Translations under genes and position numbers: made by a program
In this document: positions 1 through 5,771 of the stretch, piece after piece
Layout of the letters: every line of letters starts with the position of its first letter
Numbering within the stretch: the first letter of the stretch is position 1
Source of the DNA: Bryobacterales bacterium
GTDB taxonomy: Bacteria > Acidobacteriota > Terriglobia > Bryobacterales > Bryobacteraceae
Reading direction: 5' to 3'
DNA length: 6,028 bases
Assembly (NCBI GenBank): GCA_016789785.1
Contig: JAEUQE010000359.1
Coordinates: 1-6,028, forward strand
The notes under the pieces: generated by a model
Seen by the model: the letters and a program-made list of their open reading frames with translations, nothing else
Told to the model about the DNA's origin: nothing
The model's database searches: none

Positions 1-810
1 AATGAAGCGTTTCAAGGCGTCGACTTTGCCGAATCGTGCCGCATCATGAAGAAAGCCGGCTATGAGGGCATCGAGATCGCGCCCTTCACCTTGGGTGACG
101 ATCCGGCCTTGATCCCGGCCGCCCGCCGCCGCGAGATCAGCGACATGATTCGGAGCGAAGGCCTCGAATTCGTAGGGCTGCACTGGCTGATGGTCGCGCC
201 AAAGGGCCTGCATGTCACCACCCCCGACGACGCGCTGCGAGCGAGGAGTTGGCTGCACATCCGCAATCTGGTCGACCTTTGCGCGGACCTCGGGCCCAAT
301 GGAGTAATGGTGTTCGGCTCTCCGTTCCAACGCTCCACCACCGGCGGTTCCACTCGCGAAGAGGCCACGCGCCGCTATGTGGATGGATTGGCGGAAGTCG
401 CGCCGCATGCCGCTGCCCGCGGGGTTACCATCCTCGTCGAGGCGCTGCCAGTGGAGCAATCGGACGTGGTCCAGAGCCTGGAAGAGGCGGTAGGGATCGT
501 TCACCAGATTGGCAGTCCGGCGATTCAGACCATGTTCGATACGCACAACGCAGTGAATGAACTGGAGTCCCACGCCGTTTTGGTCGATAGGTACTACGAC
601 CTGATCCGCCATGTGCACGTCAACGAAACGGACGGCAAGCATTGCGGCCAGGGGGATTACGACTTTAAGCCCGTGCTTGCCACGCTGATGCGGCGCGGGT
701 ACCGGCGTTGGGTATCGCTGGAAGCCTTCGACTTCTCGTTCGGCGGAGAGCGGATCGCCAATGAATCACTCCGCTATCTGGAAGCGGAGATCGCAAAGAT
801 CACGGTATGA
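1..810 (+). CDS. Sugar phosphate isomerase/epimerase, TIM barrel (5' end outside window)
   Basis: The frame is open from base 1, and the residues before the Met at 46 (ending FAESCRIMKK) look like family sequence, so the start lies upstream and 46 is an internal Met. This is the xylose-isomerase-like TIM barrel family (COG1082 type), which interconverts keto sugars or epimerises them using a divalent metal, usually in the cytoplasm. Numbered from the Met at 46, the likely metal ligands are E132 (ILVEALP), D165 (MFDTHN), H191 (HVHVNE) and E226 (VSLEAFDF). Their spacing of 33, 26 and 35 residues is the same as I recall for D-tagatose/D-psicose 3-epimerases (E152, D185, H211, E246), implying about 20 residues before M46, of which 15 are visible. 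The stretch after H191 (NETDGKHCGQGDYDFKPVL) is also typical. The substrate cannot be read from sequence; hydroxypyruvate isomerase or inosose dehydratase relatives are alternatives. The stop overlaps the next start (ATGA), indicating one transcript. Confidence 0.85.
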   Translation, partial: NEAFQGVDFAESCRIMKKAGYEGIEIAPFTLGDDPALIPAARRREISDMIRSEGLEFVGLHWLMVAPKGLHVTTPDDALRARSWLHIRNLVDLCADLGPNGVMVFGSPFQRSTTGGSTREEATRRYVDGLAEVAPHAAARGVTILVEALPVEQSDVVQSLEEAVGIVHQIGSPAIQTMFDTHNAVNELESHAVLVDRYYDLIRHVHVNETDGKHCGQGDYDFKPVLATLMRRGYRRWVSLEAFDFSFGGERIANESLRYLEAEIAKITV

Positions 811-1757
811 ACAAGATTGTTGTCACTGGGGGAGCCGGGTTCATCGGCTCGATGCTCGTTCGAAAACTGCTCGAGGTCAAGGCTGGGGATGTCCATGTAC
901 TGGATAACCTCTCCTCGGGCAAGGAATCCAATCTGGCGGAGGTCGCCAATCAGATCACGCTGCATGTCGCCGATATCCGCAACTTCGATGCGATCGCGGC
1001 GGTGATTGCGGGCGCACGAACCGTCTATCATCTGGCAGCCATCCCGTCCGTACCGAGGTCAATCGTCGAACCGGTACCGTCGCACGAAGTGAATATTGAC
1101 GGGTCGTTCAACGTGTTTCGGGCCGCGCATGAGGGTAAGGTAGGGCGGGTGGTGTACGCCGCTTCTTCTTCGGCCTATGGCGACACTCCGGTGCTGCCAA
1201 AGACCGAATCGATGGTGCCCAATCCGAAGTCGCCCTACGCCGCGCAGAAGCTCATGGGCGAGCACTACGCCTCCGTCTTTCATTCCTGCTTCGGGCTGGA
1301 GACCGTCAGTCTCCGCTTCTTCAACGTCTATGGACCGCGCCAGGATCCGTCGAGTCCCTATTCGGGTGTGCTGTCGATCTTCAACCGCTGCGTGCTGGAA
1401 GGAAAGGCGCCCACCATCCACGGCGATGGCGAGCAGACGCGCGACTTCACCTACGTGGAAGATGTGGCGGAGTTGTGTATCAAGGCCGCCAGCGCGGATT
1501 CATCGGTGTGCGGACGAGTGTTCAATGCCGGCAATGGCAACCGCTATTCGCTGAATCTGGTGTGGGATCTGCTGCAGCAGATCGAGGGTGTGCGCATTTC
1601 CGCCAACTACAGCGCTCCTCGCGAAGGCGATGTGCGCGATTCGCAGGCTGGCACGAAGGCAGCCGTCGACGAGTTGGGTCATGCACCGCGGTTTTCGCTG
1701 GAGGAAGGTCTGCGGCGGACTCTGGAGTGGTATCGGGCGAGCGTTGTGAACGCCTGA
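807..1757 (+). CDS. NAD-dependent nucleotide-sugar epimerase (extended SDR, UDP-hexose 4-epimerase-like)
   Basis: This is a 316-residue extended short-chain dehydrogenase/reductase, the usual length for the family. The Rossmann glycine motif GGAGFIGS lies at residues 8-15, followed by VLDNLSSGK, the usual NAD ribose-binding region. A conserved YHLAA precedes the active site. The catalytic serine is in S120-S122 (ASSSAYGD), and the catalytic pair is Y144 and K148 (SPYAAQK). RFFNVYGPRQDP, IHGDGEQTRDFTYVEDV and PREGDVRDS are the nucleotide-sugar-binding signatures of UDP-glucose/UDP-GlcNAc 4-epimerases; the RQDP stretch is nearer WbpP/WbgU-type enzymes than classical GalE. The likely reaction is C4 epimerisation of a UDP-sugar in the cytoplasm for surface polysaccharide or sugar conversion. 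The exact sugar is not determined, and a dTDP-glucose dehydratase-like activity is less likely. The start overlaps the previous stop by 4 bp with no good Shine-Dalgarno next to it, pointing to translational coupling. Confidence 0.9.
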   Translation: MNKIVVTGGAGFIGSMLVRKLLEVKAGDVHVLDNLSSGKESNLAEVANQITLHVADIRNFDAIAAVIAGARTVYHLAAIPSVPRSIVEPVPSHEVNIDGSFNVFRAAHEGKVGRVVYAASSSAYGDTPVLPKTESMVPNPKSPYAAQKLMGEHYASVFHSCFGLETVSLRFFNVYGPRQDPSSPYSGVLSIFNRCVLEGKAPTIHGDGEQTRDFTYVEDVAELCIKAASADSSVCGRVFNAGNGNRYSLNLVWDLLQQIEGVRISANYSAPREGDVRDSQAGTKAAVDELGHAPRFSLEEGLRRTLEWYRASVVNA

Positions 1758-1760
1758 GGA
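1756..1760 (+). promoter_or_regulatory. Ribosome binding site of the ABM-like gene
   Basis: GAGGA overlaps the stop codon of the upstream epimerase gene and lies 7 bp before the ATG at 1768. It fixes the start of the small gene and supports co-translation with the epimerase. Confidence 0.7.
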
Positions 1761-1767
1761 AACACCG

Positions 1768-2139
1768 ATGCCGGAATTCAAGCATCCTGTGGTCCGTATC
1801 TCAAAGGGACGTTTCGCGCCGGAACGGTTTGCGGAAGTGCGGCGGCTGATCGAGGAATCCGCAGTGCCGCTGATTCCGGCCATCGGGGAGTTGCGTGGCC
1901 TGCTGTATTACCATGCCGCCGTTGATGAGCACACGAATACCGTGGTCAACGTAAGCATCTGGGAGGATGAGGCCGCCGCGAGACAGATGGACACGCTTGC
2001 GCCGATGCTCGCGCAGAGGCCAATTCTGGAAGCGGCGGGCGTGCAGTTTGACCGGATTGCCAACTACCAGCCCGTATGGAAGATGGAACCGGTTTGGCGC
2101 CATGGCCGGTCGCCAACGAAGCTATCGGAAGACGAATAG
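1768..2139 (+). CDS. Small dimeric alpha/beta-barrel (ABM-like) protein
   Basis: A 123-residue soluble protein. Residues 4-105 follow the ferredoxin-like plan of antibiotic biosynthesis monooxygenase (ABM) and stress-responsive dimeric alpha/beta-barrel domains: a beta strand (PVVRISKGRF), a helix (ERFAEVRRLIEES), then GLLYYHAAVDEHTNTVVNVSIWEDEAAARQMDTLAP, where the strand-SIWEDEAAA-helix pattern is typical, and a final strand (FDRIANYQPVWKM). Members are cofactor-free monooxygenases, heme-degrading enzymes or unassigned proteins, so no reaction is claimed. A good ribosome binding site, GAGGA at 1756-1760, sits 7 bp before the ATG, and the gap from the upstream stop is only 10 bp, so it is the third gene of the operon. 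The last 18 residues are polar and probably disordered. Its 3' end overlaps the convergent kinase-like gene. Confidence 0.75.
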   Translation: MPEFKHPVVRISKGRFAPERFAEVRRLIEESAVPLIPAIGELRGLLYYHAAVDEHTNTVVNVSIWEDEAAARQMDTLAPMLAQRPILEAAGVQFDRIANYQPVWKMEPVWRHGRSPTKLSEDE

Positions 2140-2760
2140 CAGAATGGTGGCGATGGTGAAAACGATCGCCCCGAACCAGTAGATCATGCCTTTCTCGTCA
2201 GTGGGCCTGGGTTGGTCTACCATGTCGCGCACCACCTTCTCCAGTTGCGAGACGGCCTTCCGAAGGTCGCTCTGCGGATCGTGCGCAAGGGTGCAGCGGC
2301 GCACTACGGCAACCAACGGTTCCGAGTAGCCCGCTTTCAGCAGAGGATCCAGGTCAGGCGGCGGGTCCGGCAATTCGGAGCCATACATGAGTTCGCCCGA
2401 CAGCAATTCGAGCAGCACATAGCCATAAGCGCGGACATCTCTCTCGCACGCCCCGCCGCCTGGCTGCGCGGACCTCTCATCGAAGCAGATGTGTTCGCCG
2501 GCGTCCAACAGGACAGCCGCGGTACAGATTCCTCCGTGGAAGTCGTTTGCCTGATGACGGGCGAGTAAAGCCCGCCCAATCAGCAGCGATAGCGCTAACC
2601 GGTCCGCCACTCCGCCGGTCATTCCGCCGCGAATCCGGTCCTCCAGAGAGTCATGGGCTGCGGCGCTCGCAATCGCTTTCGGCGCAGACGCCCCTGATGG
2701 CTTCGCAGCGGCCGATAAGGGTGGATCGACCGCCGATAATCCGAGTTGCTGGTATTCCAC
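2122..2760 (-). CDS. Tail-anchored pseudokinase-like protein: kinase C-lobe without N-lobe
   Basis: A 212-residue protein starting with GTG at 2760; an in-frame TGA three codons upstream excludes a longer form, and GAGG at 2766-2769 gives a ribosome binding site. Residues 1-45 are Ala/Ser/Pro-rich. Residues 51-178 read as the C-lobe of a bacterial Ser/Thr kinase: the helix before the catalytic loop (LLIGRALLARHQ), a catalytic-loop match at H75-L85, a DFG-position match at D94, the helix F motif with D108 (ERDVRAYGYVLLELLSGE), and a C-terminal helix (LVAVVRRCTLAHDP). Aligned to HGDLKPANILL, the loop reads HGGICTAAVLL, so catalytic Asp, Lys and Asn are all replaced; DFG reads DER. There is no glycine-rich loop or VAIK lysine. 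Residues 192-211 (MIYWFGAIVFTIATILLFVF) form one membrane helix at the extreme C terminus, giving a tail anchor with the domain in the cytoplasm. I infer a non-catalytic scaffold or regulator. A random Ala-rich protein is unlikely given the ordered motif matches. Confidence 0.7.
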   Translation of the reverse strand: MEYQQLGLSAVDPPLSAAAKPSGASAPKAIASAAAHDSLEDRIRGGMTGGVADRLALSLLIGRALLARHQANDFHGGICTAAVLLDAGEHICFDERSAQPGGGACERDVRAYGYVLLELLSGELMYGSELPDPPPDLDPLLKAGYSEPLVAVVRRCTLAHDPQSDLRKAVSQLEKVVRDMVDQPRPTDEKGMIYWFGAIVFTIATILLFVFR

Positions 2761-2868
2761 GGGACCTCAATTGTACTTGTCGGCAAGAAAATGCCATATA
2801 TGAGCGGAAGCCGCCCGAGCGGAACATCCAGGCCAGGAACTGCGTATAGTCAAAACAGGAAACTCATC
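2761..2868. promoter_or_regulatory. Divergent promoter region between pseudokinase and membrane protein genes
   Basis: This 108-bp spacer separates two divergent genes and must hold both promoters unless they are internal to the neighbours. For the plus-strand gene, TATAGT at 2845-2850 is a fair -10 match 18 bp before the ATG, but I find no good -35 at normal spacing. For the minus strand, TACAAT (2775-2770) is a good -10 match, but it lies so close to the GTG that transcription would start within the first bases before it. A CATATATG palindrome at 2795-2802 sits between and could be part of either promoter or an operator. Promoter assignment here is weak. Confidence 0.3.
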
Positions 2869-3261
2869 ATGTCCGGCCACATCAAGCTGTTGGCGATCCT
2901 GCACATCATCCTTGGAGCACTGGGGGTGATCGTAGGGCTGTTCCTGCTCATGCTCTTCGGTGGCATCGCCGCGTTGGTCGGCATCGCCGACGGCTCGGGC
3001 GCCGGTGCCGCCATTGCCGTCCCGATTCTCGGGATCCTGGGCACCATTATCTGCGCCATTGCCGTCGTCCTTGGCCTTCCAGGGATTGTTGCGGGCCTGG
3101 GACTGTTGTATCTCCAGCCCTGGGCGCGATTCCTCACCATCGTGCTCTCCGGCCTCCAACTGCTGAACTTCCCCTTTGGCACCATCCTGGGCGCTTACGG
3201 CTTATGGGTCCTGCTCTCGGCGGAAGGCGAACGCGTGTTCTACTCACCCCAGCGCGTCTAG
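2869..3261 (+). CDS. Small multi-pass inner-membrane protein, function unknown
   Basis: I chose the ATG at 2869 because AGGA at 2857-2860 lies 8 bp before it and the protein then begins MSGHIKLLAILHI; a longer frame from 2746 would add a basic, low-complexity extension. The 130 residues are almost entirely hydrophobic: a helix at about 7-39, a glycine/alanine-rich polar turn (DGSGAGAA, 41-48), one long or two short helices at about 47-82, the loop QPWAR (83-87), and a last hydrophobic stretch about 88-117. The pattern PWAR followed by NFPFGTILGAYGLWVLL recurs, as I recall, in small uncharacterised acidobacterial membrane proteins. No catalytic or transport motif is visible, so no function is assigned. 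It diverges from the tail-anchored pseudokinase gene, which may mean a shared membrane context, but that is inference. It ends just before the palindromic repeat region. Confidence 0.75.
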   Translation: MSGHIKLLAILHIILGALGVIVGLFLLMLFGGIAALVGIADGSGAGAAIAVPILGILGTIICAIAVVLGLPGIVAGLGLLYLQPWARFLTIVLSGLQLLNFPFGTILGAYGLWVLLSAEGERVFYSPQRV

Positions 3262-3276
3262 CGCGTAGCCAAGCGT

Positions 3277-3326
3277 GCTACGGTAACGCAGCCTTCAGGC
3301 TGCCGCCTCGACAATCGTGTCGAGGC
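3277..3326 (+). repeat. Palindromic repeat, copy A (two hairpins)
   Basis: Two adjacent perfect hairpins directly follow the membrane protein gene. The first is GCAGCC-TTCA-GGCTGC (3288-3303). The second is GCCTCGACA-ATCG-TGTCGAGGC (3305-3326), a 9-bp stem with a 4-base loop. They are preceded by GCTACGGT (3277-3284), which recurs at 3451. The arrangement is that of REP-like or MITE-like dispersed intergenic repeats. Confidence 0.75.
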
Positions 3327-3412
3327 CCGTGCCCGGGGCCGGCGAATCGCCCCTGGCGGCCGAGGGCGTCAGTACCTGGACGATCGCGCATTTTCGTTCA
3401 CCTCGCCCTGCA

Positions 3413-3458
3413 CCGAGACGGGTCTCGGCGCGGCAGGCTGAAAGCCCTGCGCTACGGT
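3413..3458 (-). repeat. Palindromic repeat, copy B (inverted relative to copy A)
   Basis: Read on the minus strand, this segment has the same order as copy A: a GCGCAG start, a stem-loop GCAGGGCT/AGCCTGC (3450-3433, one bulged base), the shared bases CTGCCGC, then a second hairpin CCGAGAC-CC-GTCTCGG (3428-3413). Stem sequences differ from copy A but pairing is kept, so structure rather than primary sequence appears conserved. With copy A it forms an inverted pair with about 86 bp between. Confidence 0.65.
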
Positions 3459-3535
3459 GAGGTGCGCCGCGCCAAGATACGAAAGTGACCAGTATTGTGT
3501 CGAGCGGCGTCTAGTAGAGCCGGTGTTCCCACACA

Positions 3536-3541
3536 TATAAT
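3536..3541 (+). promoter_or_regulatory. Candidate -10 box of the sialidase-like gene
   Basis: A perfect TATAAT lies 53 bp before the ATG at 3595, in the only AT-rich stretch of the spacer. I find no good -35 hexamer 16-18 bp upstream, so the promoter may depend on an activator or another sigma factor. The implied leader is about 45 bases. Confidence 0.45.
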
Positions 3542-3584
3542 GCTCTCTGGCGGGTATCAAACACTCGTCCGCAATTTCCTCCTC

Positions 3585-3590
3585 GGAGAG
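3585..3590 (+). promoter_or_regulatory. Ribosome binding site of the sialidase-like gene
   Basis: GGAGAG ends 4 bp before the ATG at 3595 and supports that start. The preceding CTCC (3579-3582) could pair with GGAG in a small hairpin and partly mask the site; this is only suggestive. Confidence 0.55.
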
Positions 3591-3594
3591 TCTC

Positions 3595-4599
3595 ATGTGG
3601 ACCAGACGGGAATGGATCGCCTTCACTCCTTTGGCGCTTGCCGCCGCAAAAGGCGCGCCGGTTCAGAGCATGGAGATCGTCAGCCTTAAAAAGATCTGGG
3701 ATCAAGGTGCGCATAACGCCTTCACTGATCTCATCCGCTTTCGCAACCACTGGTATTGCACGTTTCGCGAGGCGGAGGACCATGTCGGCGGCGACGGCCA
3801 GCTTCGCGTGATCGAATCGAAGGATGGCGATACGTGGACATCCTCGGCGCTGCTCACCGAGGCGGGAGTGGATCTTCGCGATCCGAAGCTCTCCATTACT
3901 CCGGACAACCGGCTCATGATTGTGGCGGGGGGATCGGTGCATGGCGGCACCAAGGTGCTGAAGAGCCGTCAGCCGCGCGTGGCGTTCTCCAAGGATGCCA
4001 AGGCGTGGACGAAACCCGCGCCGGTGTTGGGAACGGGCGACTGGTTGTGGCGGGTGACCTGGCACAAGAAGCGCGCTTATGGAGTGTCGTATTACATCGG
4101 GCCGCAAGGGAGAGCCGCGGGGGATTGGGAGTTACGATTCTGCGAGAGCGCCAACGGATCGGATTGGCAGGCAACTCACAAACTTGCCGTTACCGGCCAG
4201 CCGAATGAAACCACTCTTCGCTTTCTGGACAACGGCGAGTGTGTCGCGTTCGCGCGGCGCGAAGCGGAAGACAAGCAGGCGTGGATCGGGCGCAGTCTGC
4301 CGCCTTACAGGGACTGGAAGTGGACGCCGTGCGGCCATCAGACCGGTGGGCCGAACTTCATTATTCTTCCCGATGGCCGATGGGTGGGCGGAGGACGCCG
4401 CTATTTCCCGGACCGCAAGCACAAGACCGAGGTTGGCGCCCTCACTGAAAGTGGCTATCAACCGCTGGTGAGCCTTCCGAGTGCCGGGGACAACAGCTAT
4501 CCCGGCTTCGTGTGGCACGACAACTTACTGTGGATGAGTTACTACTCGTCGCATGAGGGCAAGACGAGCATTTATCTGGCAAAGTTGAAACTTAGTTAG
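3595..4599 (+). CDS. Exported sialidase-like beta-propeller (BNR/Asp-box) protein
   Basis: A 334-residue protein. The N terminus has twin arginines R4-R5 (MWTRREWIAF) followed by a hydrophobic stretch to about residue 18 (PLALAAAKGA), read as a Tat-type or similar signal peptide with cleavage near 20-25. The mature part has the repeating blade pattern of six-bladed sialidase-superfamily propellers: degenerate Asp boxes at S75-W81 (SKDGDTW), S132-W138 (SKDAKAW) and S185-W191 (SANGSDW), and blade-like strands such as HWYCTFREAEDH, LRDPKLSITPDNRLMIVAGG, NETTLRFLDNGECVAFARRE, GGPNFIILPDGRWVGGGRRY and YPGFVWHDNLLWMSYYSS. It probably acts on, or binds, a glycan outside the cytoplasm. I could not place the full sialidase arginine triad or the catalytic Tyr/Glu, so true sialidase activity is uncertain; another glycosidase or a binding protein is possible. 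It has its own promoter and no co-oriented partner, and converges with the M24 peptidase gene. Confidence 0.75.
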   Translation: MWTRREWIAFTPLALAAAKGAPVQSMEIVSLKKIWDQGAHNAFTDLIRFRNHWYCTFREAEDHVGGDGQLRVIESKDGDTWTSSALLTEAGVDLRDPKLSITPDNRLMIVAGGSVHGGTKVLKSRQPRVAFSKDAKAWTKPAPVLGTGDWLWRVTWHKKRAYGVSYYIGPQGRAAGDWELRFCESANGSDWQATHKLAVTGQPNETTLRFLDNGECVAFARREAEDKQAWIGRSLPPYRDWKWTPCGHQTGGPNFIILPDGRWVGGGRRYFPDRKHKTEVGALTESGYQPLVSLPSAGDNSYPGFVWHDNLLWMSYYSSHEGKTSIYLAKLKLS

Positions 4600-4601
4600 C
4601 G

Positions 4602-4629
4602 GTCAGCACTCAGCGCTCAGCCGTCAGCT
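4602..4629. repeat. Four tandem copies of a 7-bp repeat (consensus STCAGCN)
   Basis: The units GTCAGCA, CTCAGCG, CTCAGCC and GTCAGCT follow each other exactly, starting 2 bp after the sialidase-like stop codon. They fill most of the 41-bp gap between the convergent genes. Variation is confined to the first and last base of each unit. Confidence 0.8.
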
Positions 4630-4640
4630 TCCGAAATACC

Positions 4641-5738
4641 TTACTTAGTTAAGTCCAGCGGATAGTCGAACAGATTCTGCACACCGTTTCGGGTCACCAC
4701 ATAGTTGTCTTCCAGCCGGATGCCACCCTGGAGCGCAGTGGAATAGACGCCCGGCTCCAGCGTGAACACGTCACCCACCTCGAACACATCGTGCGAACCC
4801 GGAATGATGCGCGGTGCTTCGTGGCCATGATGCCCGATCCCGTGCCCGGCGTGGTGCCAGAAACTCCGCTTGGCGCCCGGGGCGGCGGCGAGCGCCTTTT
4901 TCACGGCTTCATACACCGAACGCGCCGGTACACCGGGCTTGACCATCGCTTCGGCCTCTCGCAGCACCTTCGCGACCAGTGACCATGCGCGGAGTTGCGT
5001 CTTCGAAGGCTCGCCAACAATGAAGGTCCGGCACACATCACCGAAGTAGAGCGCCGGAGCGGGAAACAAATCGAGGATGTAGAGATCGCCCTCCCGCAGC
5101 ACATTTCTTGTGGGCTTACCGCCGCCGCGGACACATCGCTCGCCACAAGCGAAGTCGCCCGCAAACTCGACCGTGGTTCCCGCCTCGCGCATCACGGCAT
5201 CGTACATCGCGTTATGCACTTCGATTTCCATAAGACCTGGCCGGATCACCCGCTTCGCCGCGTCATAAGCCACTTTGCACAGCTTGAGGCTCGCACGAAT
5301 CTCGGCGATCTCATCGGCTTCTTTCTTCTTGCGTAGCGCCAGCAGAGACTGCGTCGCGTCCTCCATGGTGCCCACAATGAGGGCGGAGGAAGGGAACGTC
5401 CCCGCCTCCATCCCGAAGCGGCTGTACGCGCTCCCGAGCGCTTCTTCGAGCAAAGCGGCTGCGTCACCGGCCAGATCGGTAAGGCAGCGGTCGATAGAAT
5501 ACGTCTCCAGTGGAATCAACTCATCGGCGGCGTGCTCGTCGCGGCTCGCCCCGGCGATCAACTTGCACTGTCCGGATCGCGTGAGGAGCACAAACACCGG
5601 CACTTCGCTCGGGCACAGTACTCCTGTCAGGTAGTACGCGGTCCGGTAATTCGCGCTCACAAAACAATCCCAACCTCGCTTCTTCATCACGGCAAGCAAG
5701 CGCTTCTGGCGGGCCCGGCATCCGGCAACGGTAAGCAT
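4641..5738 (-). CDS. M24 family metallopeptidase (Xaa-Pro aminopeptidase/dipeptidase)
   Basis: A 365-residue cytoplasmic enzyme of the prolidase/aminopeptidase P type, which removes residues next to proline from peptides using two metal ions. Residues 1 to about 130 form the creatinase-like N-terminal domain (RQKRLLAVMKKRGWDCFVSAN, YYLTG). Residues 140-360 form the pita-bread catalytic domain. All five metal ligands are present: D223 (ILDLFP), D234 (FGDVCRTF), H299 (HHAGHGIG), E328 (TLEPGVY) and E343 (IRLEDNYVVT); the HE pair at 306-307 is also typical. The spacing D-D 11 and H-E 29 equals that I recall for E. coli PepP. Length is normal and there is no signal peptide. The ATG at 5738 has AGGG a few bases upstream. 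Substrate preference (aminopeptidase, dipeptidase or creatinase-like) cannot be settled from sequence. It diverges from a D-aminoacylase-like gene, consistent with peptide or amino-acid-conjugate salvage. Confidence 0.9.
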   Translation of the reverse strand: MLTVAGCRARQKRLLAVMKKRGWDCFVSANYRTAYYLTGVLCPSEVPVFVLLTRSGQCKLIAGASRDEHAADELIPLETYSIDRCLTDLAGDAAALLEEALGSAYSRFGMEAGTFPSSALIVGTMEDATQSLLALRKKKEADEIAEIRASLKLCKVAYDAAKRVIRPGLMEIEVHNAMYDAVMREAGTTVEFAGDFACGERCVRGGGKPTRNVLREGDLYILDLFPAPALYFGDVCRTFIVGEPSKTQLRAWSLVAKVLREAEAMVKPGVPARSVYEAVKKALAAAPGAKRSFWHHAGHGIGHHGHEAPRIIPGSHDVFEVGDVFTLEPGVYSTALQGGIRLEDNYVVTRNGVQNLFDYPLDLTK

Positions 5739-5771
5739 GACCCTTTATCTTAGCGGCATCGCGAATCCCAC

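Larger units (their letters stand above)
3262..3594. other. Intergenic region: palindromic repeats, then promoter and leader
   Basis: These 333 bp hold no convincing gene. Short open frames exist on both strands but lack ribosome binding sites, run through palindromic DNA and resemble no family. The left two thirds (to about 3460) carry two inverted copies of a two-hairpin repeat. The right third carries a TATAAT box and the leader of the sialidase-like gene. No T-run follows any hairpin, so a classical intrinsic terminator is not seen, although the hairpins could still end or protect transcripts. Confidence 0.7.

Noticed and set aside
2122..2760. Active Ser/Thr kinase
   Set aside because: The catalytic Asp, Lys and Asn positions and most of DFG are replaced, and there is no N-lobe.
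2746..2868. Longer N terminus for the membrane protein
   Set aside because: The added residues are polar, basic and unlike the family, and the ribosome binding site is placed for the ATG at 2869.
2767..3185. Minus-strand open frames of 130 and 111 residues opposite the membrane protein
   Set aside because: They are antisense to a gene with a good start and typical membrane-protein sequence, and their products are low-complexity and charged or Met/Pro-rich.
3288..3326. Intrinsic terminator of the membrane protein gene
   Set aside because: The hairpins are strong but no T-run follows, and a related pair occurs inverted downstream, so a repeat element explains them better.
3204..3488. 94-residue plus-strand open frame from inside the membrane protein gene
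   Set aside because: It starts within another gene in a different frame and crosses both hairpin copies; the product is Arg/Pro-rich with no motif.
3369..3626. 85-residue minus-strand open frame in the spacer
   Set aside because: It runs through repeat copy B and the promoter region and extends into the sialidase-like gene on the other strand. It has no family resemblance, and its peptide (TVAQGFQPAA) is what the palindromic repeat encodes by chance.
4602..4629. CRISPR-like array
   Set aside because: Units are 7 bp and contiguous with no spacers; it is a simple tandem repeat.
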